DNA of 64,000 bases from contig NZ_JMIW01000005.1 in the NCBI RefSeq assembly GCF_000715015.1, positions 148,324-212,323 of the forward strand, written 5' to 3'. The stretch comes from Erythrobacter longus (GTDB lineage: Bacteria > Pseudomonadota > Alphaproteobacteria > Sphingomonadales > Sphingomonadaceae). Both the position numbers and the translations under genes were made by a program. The notes beneath the pieces are model-generated. The model worked only from the letters and a program-made list of their open reading frames with translations. It searched no databases and was not told where the DNA came from. Shown here one piece after another: positions 1 through 8,364 of this stretch. Positions within the stretch are counted from its first letter, which is position 1. Every line of letters starts with the position of its first letter.

Positions 1-202
1 CGACGATTATCTCGGCGAAGTCCCACGCGCTTTTGTCGTCCTTGAGCCTGAGGCAAATGCGGGTGCCGAAGACATCAAAGAATGGCTGAACAATCGCATT
101 GGCAAGCATGAGCGGGTCGATGAAGTGGTGATCCGCGATGAGTTGCCAAAGACGATTATAGGCAAGCTTGATCGAAAGGCCCTGCGCGCCGAAGTCTTGT
201 GA
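1..202 (+). CDS. Acyl-CoA synthetase (AMP-binding), C-terminal end only
   Basis: The gene enters from the left edge; 66 codons are visible, in the frame that starts at base 2. The end reads LPKTIIGKLDRKALRAEVL. It matches the C-terminal lid domain of the ANL family (long-chain fatty acid/acyl-CoA ligases), where the lysine of the P-K-T-x-x-G-K motif takes part in adenylate formation. The substrate cannot be told from this fragment. The last 28 bases, including the stop codon, are repeated 35 bp downstream (184-211 and 219-246). The family call is sound; the exact enzyme is open. Confidence 0.8.
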   Translation, partial: DDYLGEVPRAFVVLEPEANAGAEDIKEWLNNRIGKHERVDEVVIRDELPKTIIGKLDRKALRAEVL

Positions 203-246
203 GGCGGCCAAAAATAGCGCGCGCCGAAGTCTTGTGAGGCGGCCAA
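184..246. repeat. 28-bp direct repeat across a stop codon
   Basis: Bases 184-211 and 219-246 are identical over 28 bp and are offset by 35 bp. The first copy holds the last codons and TGA of the acyl-CoA synthetase; the second is non-coding. It looks like a small local duplication just before the terminator. Confidence 0.85.
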
Positions 247-290
247 CAAAAACGCCGCAAACCCGTCTGGGGTGCGGCGTTTTTTGTCTT
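247..290. terminator. Bidirectional rho-independent terminator
   Basis: AACGCCGCA (251-259) pairs with TGCGGCGTT (273-281), with further ACCC/GGGG pairing inside. On the plus strand the stem runs into TTTTTTGTCTTT. On the minus strand it runs into TTTTTGTT. It therefore serves both the acyl-CoA synthetase gene (plus) and the bactofilin gene (minus), which converge here. Confidence 0.85.
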
Positions 291-320
291 TGACCAGGAG
301 GCCGGGAACAGAAGGCCGGC

Positions 321-800
321 TTAACCAGCGATCAGCGGCTCGGCGCCTTTCTTGGCAGGCTCTGATGGAGTGGGGAGTGCCGGTGTGGGGGCACTCGCCT
401 TGTGGCTGGCATTGGGGGCAAAACGGCCATCAACCTGCGCACCTTGTTCAATGGTCAGCGCATCATAATGCACATCGCCGTCAATCTTGGCCGTTTTGAG
501 GACCACCAATTCTTTTGCTGTGATCGAGCCGATGACCTTGCCAGACATACGCGCGGTTTCCGCTGTCACACCGCCTTTGATCGTGCTCGATTCGCCTTGA
601 ACGATGCTGGCGCATTTGATGTCGCCTTCGATCGTTCCATCGACGTGCAGGTCGGCAGTTGCTGTGATGTCGCCCTTGATGGTGACATCAGAACCGATCA
701 CGGAAAAGGTTGAGTTACTGGCCATCCCTCGTCCTTTTGGCTTAGCGCTTGGCACCGAAGGCGGCGCTGGGGTCTGTTCCGCGGGCTTCTTTGAGAACAT
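321..800 (-). CDS. Bactofilin (polymer-forming cytoskeletal protein)
   Basis: A protein of 159 residues with the beta-helical bactofilin core (DUF583): repeats such as TIKGDI, TIEGDIK and KIDGDVHYD, then EQGAQVDGRF. Bactofilins polymerise without nucleotide at the membrane and scaffold cell-wall enzymes. A Pro/Ala-rich tail follows the core. I chose the start MFSKKP at 800 because alphaproteobacterial bactofilins often begin this way. That start overlaps the upstream M23 peptidase gene by 59 bp. A start at 725 (MASNSTFS, 134 aa) has a better ribosome site (AGGACGAGGG) and 16 bp of spacing, so it is a real alternative. The pairing with an M23 peptidase is common and suggests that the bactofilin positions this enzyme. 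Confidence 0.88.
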   Translation of the reverse strand: MFSKKPAEQTPAPPSVPSAKPKGRGMASNSTFSVIGSDVTIKGDITATADLHVDGTIEGDIKCASIVQGESSTIKGGVTAETARMSGKVIGSITAKELVVLKTAKIDGDVHYDALTIEQGAQVDGRFAPNASHKASAPTPALPTPSEPAKKGAEPLIAG

Positions 801-1920
801 TGGGGGCGGTCTCCAGGAAAGGACGCGGGTTGACCGCACGTCCGTTGATACGAACTTCGAAATGCAGGTGAGGACCAGTAGACCGGCCAGAACTGCCAAG
901 GCCACCCAAGGTTGCCCCGGCGTCGACGGGTTGGCCTATATTCACGTCGATCCGCGCCAGGTGGGCATAGCGGGTGACGATACCGTTGGTGTGAGTTACC
1001 TCAACTGTGCGGCCATAGCCGCCTTTCCAACCTGCAAAGGTAACCTCGCCCCGCGCGGCGGCATAAATACCTGAACCATAGGGGCCTTTGAAGTCGATGC
1101 CGCTGTGCATTGCGGCGCTGCGGTTAAATGGATCACGGCGATAGCCGAAGTTTGACGAAATACGAGTGGCCGCAGCGGGTACAACACGCGGCACGCCTTC
1201 AAGCGCAAGCTCAAGCGCGGACATACGCGCAAGGCTCATTCCCAACCGTTCAAACCGGGGATCAATCGAACCGTCCGCAGATGAGGCGAGCACTTCAAGC
1301 GGGCCACCCATCGCGCCCTGTGATCCAGCCCGGGCTGCGCGTTCCATTGCGCGCGGATCCAGGTTCAGCTTGCGCAAAGCCTCTTCTGCCTTGCGCGCGC
1401 GCCAATCGGCATAGCGGGTCATGTTCTCAACATAAGCAAGCTGGCGCGCCTCGATTTCGGCCAGACCTTTGGCTTGCGGGAAGAAGGCACCGACTTGCTC
1501 AACGGTTTTGGATGTCTCTTCCGAGCTGTCGGTCACATTGGTGTCGACGGTTTTGATATCGTCGGGCAGCATTTCCGACATCGCCTCAAGCGCCTTTTGG
1601 CGGGCTTCAAGATCGGCGACGACGGTTTCAATGTTGCCACCGTAGGCTTCAATCCGTTCCTGCGCCTTGACCACTTTGGCCTTTTCAGACTGGAACGAGG
1701 CAACCTGCAATTCAGCAGAATATTTGTTCCATGCCATCACGCCCATTGATCCAGCCCAGCCAAGAGCAAGAACAATCGCGGCTGTCGCGGCGCCTTTTTG
1801 GAGGCGCGATGAAACTTTGATGAAGCGCACTTGACCTTGTGATCGCATGAAAAACTCACGGTCGGGGAACCAACCTTCGAGCCTTTCGGCGAATGTGCGT
1901 TTGGTGTTTGTGCCTGACAA
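742..1920 (-). CDS. M23 (LytM-type) peptidoglycan endopeptidase, membrane anchored
   Basis: 392 residues. A short cytoplasmic N-terminus is followed by one membrane segment (about 43-63), a coiled-coil stretch (about 70-175) and a C-terminal M23 domain (about 250-370). The zinc site is intact: H-S-G-I-D near residue 272 and H-L-H-F-E near 351. The protein should cut peptide crosslinks in the periplasm. It lies just upstream of the bactofilin gene on the same strand, so the two probably form a morphogenesis operon. Unlike the EnvC-like protein at 5528-6757, this one keeps its catalytic residues. Confidence 0.92.
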   Translation of the reverse strand: MSGTNTKRTFAERLEGWFPDREFFMRSQGQVRFIKVSSRLQKGAATAAIVLALGWAGSMGVMAWNKYSAELQVASFQSEKAKVVKAQERIEAYGGNIETVVADLEARQKALEAMSEMLPDDIKTVDTNVTDSSEETSKTVEQVGAFFPQAKGLAEIEARQLAYVENMTRYADWRARKAEEALRKLNLDPRAMERAARAGSQGAMGGPLEVLASSADGSIDPRFERLGMSLARMSALELALEGVPRVVPAAATRISSNFGYRRDPFNRSAAMHSGIDFKGPYGSGIYAAARGEVTFAGWKGGYGRTVEVTHTNGIVTRYAHLARIDVNIGQPVDAGATLGGLGSSGRSTGPHLHFEVRINGRAVNPRPFLETAPNVLKEARGTDPSAAFGAKR

Positions 1921-2292
1921 TTTGCGTCTAACCCGAATTTTTTTGTTTCGTTATGGCAGCGGACGCTAGCGGCAGATTCGTGAAGAAGCGAATCCGGGAG
2001 CCTAATGAAAGGTTGAATCGAAGCCTTAGCACGGTGAGTCGTTCATCCTAGAGCAATCCCCTATTGGCGGCGTCATAGCATGGCAACGATTGCCCACGTG
2101 CCAGCCCTTAGTGTTGTCCCGTGGCAGGACAGTTGTGACCCCGATTCGCCGCCAATTCGCCGCCACGATTGCACCCGATTCGCTCCCGGAAAGCGCCTGA
2201 AGCGCGCCCAACAGGCCGCTTTCAGGCAAGCCGTCATGTCAGCTTGGTTATGTCTCCTGACAGTTGGTCAAGCTGATGCTAATGCGGATTGC
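1921..2292. other. Divergent intergenic region between M23 peptidase and proA
   Basis: 372 bp between divergent genes. An in-frame open extension of proA runs back to 2080, but its translation (Cys-rich and Arg-rich, with no family resemblance) does not look like protein. Promoters for both genes should be here; I see no convincing -35/-10 pair, terminator, riboswitch or RNA gene. Confidence 0.5.
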
Positions 2293-3597
2293 ATGAATGA
2301 AATCTCGCCTATCACCGAAGCCGAATTGTCCGGCAGCCTTGACGTCACAAAGCCAGAGGCGTTGATCGCCCATCTTGCGAAGGCAGGCCGCGCGGCGCAG
2401 AGCGTCCTGGCGCAGATGCCGAGCGATGCGCGTGCGCAAGCACTGCGATGTGCTGCCCGAAAAATGCGCGAGGAGGCGGGCGCAATCCTCGCCGCCAATG
2501 CCAATGACGTTGAAGCGGCTCTTGCCAATGGGCTTTCCAAAGCGATGGTTGACCGGCTCACCCTTGATGGGGCGCGGCTTGAAGGCGTGGCGGCAGCGGT
2601 TGAGGCGGTTGCGGATCTGCCTGATCCTGTGGGTGTCATCATCGATAAAAGCGAGCGGCCCAACGGCCTCAAACTGTCGCGGGTGCGGGTGCCGATTGGC
2701 ACCATTGGTATCATCTATGAAAGCCGACCCAATGTGACCGCTGATGCAGCGGCACTCTGCGTTCGGGCGGGCAATGCGGCGATCCTTCGCGGGGGAAGCG
2801 AGGCGGCCGGCTCCAACCGCGCGATCCTTTCAGCCTTTACCGCCGGGCTTGCCGAAGGCGGCGTTCCAAAGGCGGCGGTGCAGCTTGTGCCCACCCAGGA
2901 CCGCGCCGCTGTTGGCGCGATGCTGACAGCAAGCGGGCTCATTGACATGATCGTGCCACGCGGTGGCAAAAGCCTTGTCGCAAGGGTGCAGGCCGATGCC
3001 CGCGTGCCGGTTCTCGCTCACCTTGACGGGGTCAACCATACCTATGTTCACAGCCAGGCTGACCCTGCCATGGCGCGGGCAATCGCGATCAACGCCAAGA
3101 TGCGCCGCACCGGCATTTGCGGGGCGATGGAAACACTTTTGATCGATGTGCAATTTGGCGATGCCGCCGGTCTGGTGTCGTCCTTGATCGAGGCAGGGGT
3201 GGAAGTGCGCGGTGATGCCCGCGCGCTTGCTCTGGGACCACAGGTGAAGCCTGCGACAAGCGAAGATTGGGGCACCGAATATCTCGATGCGATCCTGTCG
3301 GTTGCGATGGTCGACGGGTTGGATGATGCCTTGGCCCATATCGCAGAGCATTCCTCTGCCCACACCGATGCGATCATCACCGATGACGAAGCGGCTGCCG
3401 AAGCCTTTTTGAGCCAAGTGGACAGCGCGATTGTCATGCACAATGCGTCCTCGCAATTTGCCGATGGCGGCGAGTTTGGGCTGGGCGCAGAGATCGGGAT
3501 TGCCACCGGGCGGCTTCACGCAAGGGGGCCCGTCGCGCTCGAAGGGCTAACCACCTACAAATGGATTGTCCGAGGCAGCGGGCAGGCGCGGCCATGA
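2293..3597 (+). CDS. proA: Glutamate-5-semialdehyde dehydrogenase (gamma-glutamyl phosphate reductase)
   Basis: 434 residues, the normal length for ProA. It reduces gamma-glutamyl phosphate to glutamate semialdehyde with NADPH in proline synthesis. Family signatures are YESRPNVT, LRGGSEA, PRGGKSL and the catalytic cysteine in RRTGICGAMETLL (Cys276). The reading frame is open 71 codons further upstream, but ATG at 2293 (MNEISPIT) starts the conserved protein. The next gene, nadD, begins 41 bp later, as in many alphaproteobacteria; proB is not in the window. Confidence 0.95.
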   Translation: MNEISPITEAELSGSLDVTKPEALIAHLAKAGRAAQSVLAQMPSDARAQALRCAARKMREEAGAILAANANDVEAALANGLSKAMVDRLTLDGARLEGVAAAVEAVADLPDPVGVIIDKSERPNGLKLSRVRVPIGTIGIIYESRPNVTADAAALCVRAGNAAILRGGSEAAGSNRAILSAFTAGLAEGGVPKAAVQLVPTQDRAAVGAMLTASGLIDMIVPRGGKSLVARVQADARVPVLAHLDGVNHTYVHSQADPAMARAIAINAKMRRTGICGAMETLLIDVQFGDAAGLVSSLIEAGVEVRGDARALALGPQVKPATSEDWGTEYLDAILSVAMVDGLDDALAHIAEHSSAHTDAIITDDEAAAEAFLSQVDSAIVMHNASSQFADGGEFGLGAEIGIATGRLHARGPVALEGLTTYKWIVRGSGQARP

Positions 3598-3638
3598 TGG
3601 GTCCAAAAGCAATTGGCCCAAATGAGATTGGGGCATAG

Positions 3639-4304
3639 ATGCTCACCGGACTTTTAGGCGGCAGTTTCAACCCGGCCCATGGGGGCCATCGCCGCATCAC
3701 CCGCTTTACCATTGATGCCTTGGGGCTGGATGAAGCGTGGTGGTTGGTGTCCCCCGGCAACCCTCTGAAACCAAAAGCGGGAATGGCGCCGCTTTCTGCG
3801 CGGCTTCGCTCTGCCTATGCGCAGGCAAAGCGCGCTCCGATCATCCCCACCGCGATCGAAAGCGAGCTTCGAACCCGCTACACTGTGGACACTCTGCGCG
3901 AGCTTCAAAACCGCTATAAGTCGCGCCAGTTTGTGTGGCTTATGGGTTCTGACAATCTGGCTCAGTTCCACCGTTGGAAGGATTGGCGCACCATTGCGCG
4001 AACCATGCCGATTGCAGTCATCGCGCGACCCGGTTATACTCGTGATGCTATGACGAGCCCCGCCATGGCCTGGTTCAGGCGTTATACGGTGTCTGTACCG
4101 GCTTTCCGAAAATTGGGGCGAAACGGCCTTGGGAGAGCGCCCGCACTGGTGTTGCTACATTTTGATCCAGACCATCGCAGCGCAACGGCTATCCGCCGCA
4201 ACGAGAGCGATTGGGCTGACCAGTATGGCAACACGCGCGTGCTCCGAGACAGGCTGACGCATCAGTTGATCAAAAGCGGGCAGATTAAGGATTTGGATGC
4301 ATGA
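3639..4304 (+). CDS. nadD: Nicotinate-nucleotide adenylyltransferase
   Basis: 221 residues. The N-terminus carries the nucleotidyltransferase motif G-G-S-F-N-P-A-H-x-G-H (residues 7-17), and a later stretch reads LMGSDNLAQFHRWKDW, typical of NadD. The enzyme joins ATP and nicotinate mononucleotide to deamido-NAD. The gene lies between proA and rsfS, the usual order in this class. The start at 3639 puts the conserved LLGGSFNP at residues 5-12 as expected. Confidence 0.94.
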   Translation: MLTGLLGGSFNPAHGGHRRITRFTIDALGLDEAWWLVSPGNPLKPKAGMAPLSARLRSAYAQAKRAPIIPTAIESELRTRYTVDTLRELQNRYKSRQFVWLMGSDNLAQFHRWKDWRTIARTMPIAVIARPGYTRDAMTSPAMAWFRRYTVSVPAFRKLGRNGLGRAPALVLLHFDPDHRSATAIRRNESDWADQYGNTRVLRDRLTHQLIKSGQIKDLDA

Positions 4305-4397
4305 GGGCGCGCAACGCCTCCTCTCCAACCCCACAGCTTGCCAAAAGCGCTGCCAACCCCCACATTTTGCCTATAATCAGGAGACTTCATTCAGCCT

Positions 4398-4853
4398 ATG
4401 ACGCAGGCACATACGACGCAGGCACAAACCGCCCCATCAACCGGGGCACCAACCAATTTGAAAGCGGTACACGCAATGTCTGAAGGCGCCGAGCCAACGA
4501 ATGGTGCAGTTGACGAACTCTATGCTCTGATCATGAGCCAGCTTGACGATGATCAGGCGCAGGAAATCGTCTCCATCCCGCTTGAAGGGAAAAGCTCTGT
4601 CGCCGATCACATGGTCGTGGCGAGCGGCCGTTCGTCCCGGCAAGTTGCCGCGATGGCGCAAAAGCTTGCCGAAAAAGTCAAACAGGCCGGCTTTGGCCCA
4701 GTGCGCATCGAAGGTCTGCCTCAAGCTGACTGGGTGTTGATCGATTGCGGCGATGTCGTCGTGCATCTGTTCCGCCCCGAAGTGCGCAGCTTCTACAACC
4801 TTGAACGCATGTGGTCGTTCGAAGGCGGCGAATTGAAGCAAGGGCGTAGCTAG
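4398..4853 (+). CDS. rsfS: Ribosomal silencing factor RsfS (Iojap/YbeB family)
   Basis: 151 residues from the start at 4398. The conserved domain runs from about residue 40 to 140 (DDDQAQEIVSIPL, MVVASGRSSRQV, DWVLIDCGDVVVHLF, FYNLERMW). RsfS binds uL14 on the large ribosomal subunit and blocks subunit joining under starvation. The first 26 residues contain a 15-bp tandem repeat (4401-4430) and have no family resemblance. ATG at 4476 (MSEGAEP) is an equally possible start. It lies 93 bp after nadD, and the pair is a classical cluster. Confidence 0.92.
   Translation: MTQAHTTQAQTAPSTGAPTNLKAVHAMSEGAEPTNGAVDELYALIMSQLDDDQAQEIVSIPLEGKSSVADHMVVASGRSSRQVAAMAQKLAEKVKQAGFGPVRIEGLPQADWVLIDCGDVVVHLFRPEVRSFYNLERMWSFEGGELKQGRS
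4401..4430 (+). repeat. 15-bp tandem repeat in the N-terminal codons of rsfS
   Basis: Two near-identical 15-bp units (ACGCAGGCACATACG and ACGCAGGCACAAACC) encode TQAHT-TQAQT. The unit is a multiple of three, so the frame is kept. It may lie in the leader if translation starts at 4476. Confidence 0.7.
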
Positions 4854-4859
4854 GTTTTT

Positions 4860-5079
4860 GGTGCCCTCGCACGGCAAATAAACAGGTTGCCCCCGCTGCG
4901 GGCGCCCGTGCAGGTGGCCTCGGCCGTCTGCGCTTCGCTTAGACTCCGGGCTTGCGGCTTAGTGTTAGTTCGACACCGCAGGTGTCGCAAGGGCGACCGC
5001 CCGCCCGCAGCGGGTCCGTACCCTGAACTTGTTTCAGGGGAAGGACATCTAGCGAGGACGCGCCCCCGGATGGGGGTGC
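4860..5079. repeat. Palindrome-rich intergenic block, possible dispersed repeat
   Basis: About 220 bp between rsfS and rlmH with unusually dense dyad symmetry. CCCGCTGCGGGCG (4892-4904) and CGCCCGCAGCGGG (5002-5014) are a perfect 13-bp inverted repeat. Between them, CGACACC-GCA-GGTGTCG (4971-4987) is a perfect hairpin. After them come CCCTGAA-CTTGT-TTCAGGG (5021-5039) and GCGCCCCC-GGAT-GGGGGTGC (5060-5079, one G-T pair). The last hairpin covers the ATG at 5070. Such blocks are typical of dispersed non-coding repeats in Sphingomonadales, but copy number cannot be seen here. Confidence 0.6.
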
Positions 5080-5099
5080 AAGAAACAAAGGAAAATCCC

Positions 5100-5522
5100 A
5101 TCCTCCTCCACATCATCGCCCGTGGGAAGATCGCTCGCTCACCCGAAGCGGACCTTGTCGCGCGTTATGAAAAGCGGATGACCTGGCCGGTGAAGTTCAC
5201 CGAACTCCCTGAAACCGGGGGAAAAGTGCCGCTCCCTCAACCTCCGCATAGAACCGTGCTTCTGGACGAGCGCGGCAAGGCGCTTGCATCTGAAAAGCTG
5301 GCAAGCACGCTTGAAAACTGGCGCGATACGGGCACGCGTGAGGTCCGCTTTGTGCTGGGCGCGGCGGATGGTCATAGCGAGGCCGAGCGCGCCGAGGCGG
5401 ACCTGCTTTATGCCTTTGGCCCCGCGACCTGGCCGCATCTTCTGGCGCGCGCGATGCTGATGGAACAGCTCTACCGCGCAACAAGCATCCTTGCAGGCCA
5501 TCCCTATCATCGTGCAGGGTAG
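5100..5522 (+). CDS. rlmH: 23S rRNA (pseudouridine1915-N3)-methyltransferase RlmH, probable ATC start
   Basis: 140 residues if translation starts at ATC (5100), where homologues have Met before LLHIIARGK. The SPOUT methyltransferase fold shows in LLDERGKALASEKLA, VRFVLGAADGHSEAE and MLMEQLYRATSILAGHPYH. The last motif is the family's C-terminal signature. It methylates pseudouridine 1915 in helix 69. AAGGA ends 7 bases before the ATC. The nearest ATG (5070, 150 aa) lies in the loop and stem of a strong hairpin and would add ten unconserved residues. Function is firm; the start is an inference. Confidence 0.92.
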   Translation: MLLHIIARGKIARSPEADLVARYEKRMTWPVKFTELPETGGKVPLPQPPHRTVLLDERGKALASEKLASTLENWRDTGTREVRFVLGAADGHSEAERAEADLLYAFGPATWPHLLARAMLMEQLYRATSILAGHPYHRAG

Positions 5523-5527
5523 CGGGT

Positions 5528-6757
5528 ATGCGCAAGTTAACTCTCCTTTTTGGTGTTATGGGGGCCGCCGCCGCGGCGCTGCTCATGACTGCGCCGCAAG
5601 GGTGGGCGCAGCGCGAAGTGACCTTGCTCGAACCCGAAGAAGCACAGGCTGAGCTGACAAGGGCAACCCGCGAAAGCCAGCGTGCACAGGCGCGTGCCGA
5701 CAGGTTTGCCAAAGAGGCAGAAGAAGCAAGCGAGGCAGCGGACAAAACCGCGCGTGAAGCGGCCGCAATGGCAGCGCAAATTCAAGCATCCGAGGCCAAA
5801 ATCGCCGCAGCGCGTGCGCGATTTTCGCTCCTGCAAAGCGACCGCGATAAACTCGCCAAACGCCTGTCTGACCGGCGCGAGCCTTTGGTGCGCCTAACAG
5901 GGGCCTTGCAAACAACGGCGCGCCGGCCCCTCGCACTCTCCGCGCTTCAGCCCGGATCGCTAAAAGATTTGGTTTATGTGCGCGCTGTGCTTGCCTCTGC
6001 CGTTCCTGAAATCCGCACCCGGACCGCTGCCTTGCGCGCCGAGCTTGAGGAAGGCGAGCGATTGGAGCGCCGGGCCGCGCGCGCGGTTGCAACCTTGCGA
6101 AGCTCAGAAACCGAGCTGCAATCGCGCCGCACGCAGCTTGCCGAACTTGAAACACGCCAACGCTTCGCCTCGAAAGATGCGCGCAGCAACGCGGTGCGAG
6201 AGAGCGAGCGGGCGCTTGCTCTGGCCGAAGAGGCGCGCGATCTGGATGGTTTGGTCGATACCTTGGGTGAGGCGGCGAAATTGCGCGCTGAACTGGCCGC
6301 GCTTCCCGGACCGATTGCGCGGCCTAGCGACCTTTCCGCCCGGGTCGTGGAAGTCGATCCCACCCCCTCAGCATCGCCCAGCTCAAGCTCGCGGCCACCG
6401 GGATTTCAACTGCCCGTTCAAGGACGGACGATCGCTGGATTCGGCGAATTGCGTGAAAGCGGTCTTCGCTCCAAAGGCCTAAGCCTTTCGCCCGCACCCT
6501 CTGCCCAGGTCGTTGCCCCTAGTGCAGGGCGAATCGCCTTTGCGGGACCCTATCGCGGCTTTGGGCGAATCGTCATTATCGAGCACCCCGGCGGCTGGAC
6601 GAGCCTGGTTACCGGCCTTGCCCGGACCGAGGTTGAGGTGGGTGATGAGGTCATTGGCGGCGCGCCTTTGGGTGTTGCAAGCGGGGGTGATGAACCGATC
6701 AGCCTTGAGCTGAGGCGTGATGGAACGCCCGTTAACCCGCTCAATTTTCTTGGTTAA
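5528..6757 (+). CDS. envC: EnvC-like murein hydrolase activator with degenerate LytM domain
   Basis: 409 residues. A signal peptide (about 1-27, ending QGWAQ) is followed by long coiled coils (about 35-130 and 160-260), a Ser/Pro linker (about 280-300) and a C-terminal LytM/M23 domain (about 300-409). The zinc ligands are missing: the H-x-x-x-D region reads SKGLSLSPAP, and the H-x-H motif is replaced by SLELRRDGTPVNPL. As in E. coli EnvC, it should activate an amidase at the division site instead of cutting murein itself. It starts 5 bp after rlmH and is followed by ctpA, the usual neighbours. Confidence 0.9.
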   Translation: MRKLTLLFGVMGAAAAALLMTAPQGWAQREVTLLEPEEAQAELTRATRESQRAQARADRFAKEAEEASEAADKTAREAAAMAAQIQASEAKIAAARARFSLLQSDRDKLAKRLSDRREPLVRLTGALQTTARRPLALSALQPGSLKDLVYVRAVLASAVPEIRTRTAALRAELEEGERLERRAARAVATLRSSETELQSRRTQLAELETRQRFASKDARSNAVRESERALALAEEARDLDGLVDTLGEAAKLRAELAALPGPIARPSDLSARVVEVDPTPSASPSSSSRPPGFQLPVQGRTIAGFGELRESGLRSKGLSLSPAPSAQVVAPSAGRIAFAGPYRGFGRIVIIEHPGGWTSLVTGLARTEVEVGDEVIGGAPLGVASGGDEPISLELRRDGTPVNPLNFLG

Positions 6758-6907
6758 TTTTAGAGGCGCGTTAACGCTTGCAAGGCTTTGATGACCCGCA
6801 AAGGGACGCATGGGCAAACATTGAGAGGGCGCCTCACCTCTCATCTGGCGTTCAGACCCCGCTTCCTATACGTTTGTGTGCACACACTAAGGAGCACCTT
6901 TCCCATC

Positions 6908-8326
6908 ATGAAACTTGCCGCTCTTCTTCGCCCCAATCTACTTCGGGGCGCCGCTCTGGTTACGGCCGTTGCGCTCATCCCCGCTACCACCGCCACCATG
7001 GCGCAGGTTGATGGCCGCGCTGGTCCCGAACTGGCGAAAATCTTCGCGATCATGCAGCGGGTTCAGGCGAACTATGTCGAGCCAGTTGAAGATGAGGTGC
7101 TGGTTCGCGGCGCGATTGACGGGATGCTTGCGGCATTGGATCCGCACAGCGCCTATCTCGATGGCAGCGATCTGGAGCGGCTCAACACTCTGATTGACGG
7201 CAACTATTCGGGCCTTGGCCTCTCCGTTGTCCAGGAAGAGGGCGCGGTTAAGATCATTTCCCCGTTCAAGGGTAGCCCGGCGGACAAGGCCGGGATCAAA
7301 GCGGGCGACTATATCACGCACCTTGAAGGCAAGCTGATTGTTGGCGGTGATCTTGATGATGCGGTTGCGCAAATGCGCGGGCCTGCTGGCACTTCGATCA
7401 ACCTCACGATTTTCCGCCCAGGCCGCGATGAACCGATTGAGCTTTCCGTGACGCGCGGCGTGATTGAGCTGGAGCCGGTCACATATGAGCTGAAGCCCGG
7501 CAATATCGGGCACATTTCGGTGAATGAATTCTCCGCTGATGTGGGCGCGGACGTTTATAACGCTTGGGCCGCGCTTCAGACAGAGGCGACCGGCCGGATG
7601 AGCGGCCTTGTGCTTGACCTGCGCTCTAACCCCGGCGGCAGCCTGGATGAGGCCGTGGCGCTGACCGATCTGTTCCTTGAAAAGGGCGAGATCGTATCGC
7701 AGCGCGGGCGTTCATGGGGCGAAACCTTTGAGTTTCAGGCCGATGACATCGACTATTACCTGCGCCGCCGGATGACCCGTGCCAAGGCCCAGATTTTCAT
7801 GGGCGAAATCGCGCGCGATGTGCCGATGATCGTTCTGATTGATGCAGGCTCGGCGTCGGCCTCCGAAATTGTCGCAGGCGCTCTGCAGGATCATGGCCGC
7901 GCTCTCATCATGGGCCAGAGGAGTTTTGGTAAAGGCTCTGTCCAATCGCTGTTGCCATTGGGACCGGATTCGGCGCTTAAGCTGACCACGGCGCGCTATT
8001 ACACGCCTAAGGGCAAGTCGGTGCAGGAAGGCGGGATTGCGCCAGATATCCGCGTGCCGCAGCTGTCGGACCCAGACTTTGCTCTTCGCGAAAAATACCG
8101 CACGCGTGAAAGCGATCTTCGCGGGCACCTGATCAATGAAATTGGTATCGCTGATGAGGAAATGGTCGAAGACACCATTGCCGATCCGCGTTTCCAGCTC
8201 ACGAGTGAGGAATTGGAAGAGCAGGGCGTTGAGGATTTCCAGCTGCACTATGCGCTTGAAACCCTGCGCCGCACCACGGCAAGCTCGGTCGCGTTGAGAA
8301 AGCGCGGCTCGAAAACGGGCGGCTAA
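6908..8326 (+). CDS. ctpA: C-terminal processing serine protease (S41 family)
   Basis: 472 residues. N-terminal signal sequence or anchor (about 1-33), a PDZ domain (about 85-170, with GLGLSVVQ and GSPADKAGIKAGDYI) and the S41 protease domain. The catalytic Ser/Lys dyad is Ser317 in GSASASEI and Lys342 in RSFGKGSVQ, 25 residues apart as in Prc. It acts in the periplasm, probably trimming peptidoglycan enzymes, which fits its position next to envC. An open extension to 6788 exists, but MKLAALL at 6908 starts a proper signal sequence; AAGGAG lies 13 bp upstream. Confidence 0.94.
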   Translation: MKLAALLRPNLLRGAALVTAVALIPATTATMAQVDGRAGPELAKIFAIMQRVQANYVEPVEDEVLVRGAIDGMLAALDPHSAYLDGSDLERLNTLIDGNYSGLGLSVVQEEGAVKIISPFKGSPADKAGIKAGDYITHLEGKLIVGGDLDDAVAQMRGPAGTSINLTIFRPGRDEPIELSVTRGVIELEPVTYELKPGNIGHISVNEFSADVGADVYNAWAALQTEATGRMSGLVLDLRSNPGGSLDEAVALTDLFLEKGEIVSQRGRSWGETFEFQADDIDYYLRRRMTRAKAQIFMGEIARDVPMIVLIDAGSASASEIVAGALQDHGRALIMGQRSFGKGSVQSLLPLGPDSALKLTTARYYTPKGKSVQEGGIAPDIRVPQLSDPDFALREKYRTRESDLRGHLINEIGIADEEMVEDTIADPRFQLTSEELEEQGVEDFQLHYALETLRRTTASSVALRKRGSKTGG

Positions 8327-8364
8327 AGAACTGGAAACTGGTCAAAGCCTGGGCGTCACCCTAA

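Noticed and set aside
2080..2292. 71-codon in-frame upstream extension of proA
   Set aside because: Its translation has no resemblance to the family and MNEISPIT at 2293 gives the normal ProA length.
4301..4483. 60-codon frame between nadD and rsfS
   Set aside because: Overlaps rsfS in another frame and has repeat-derived composition (AGTYDAGTN).
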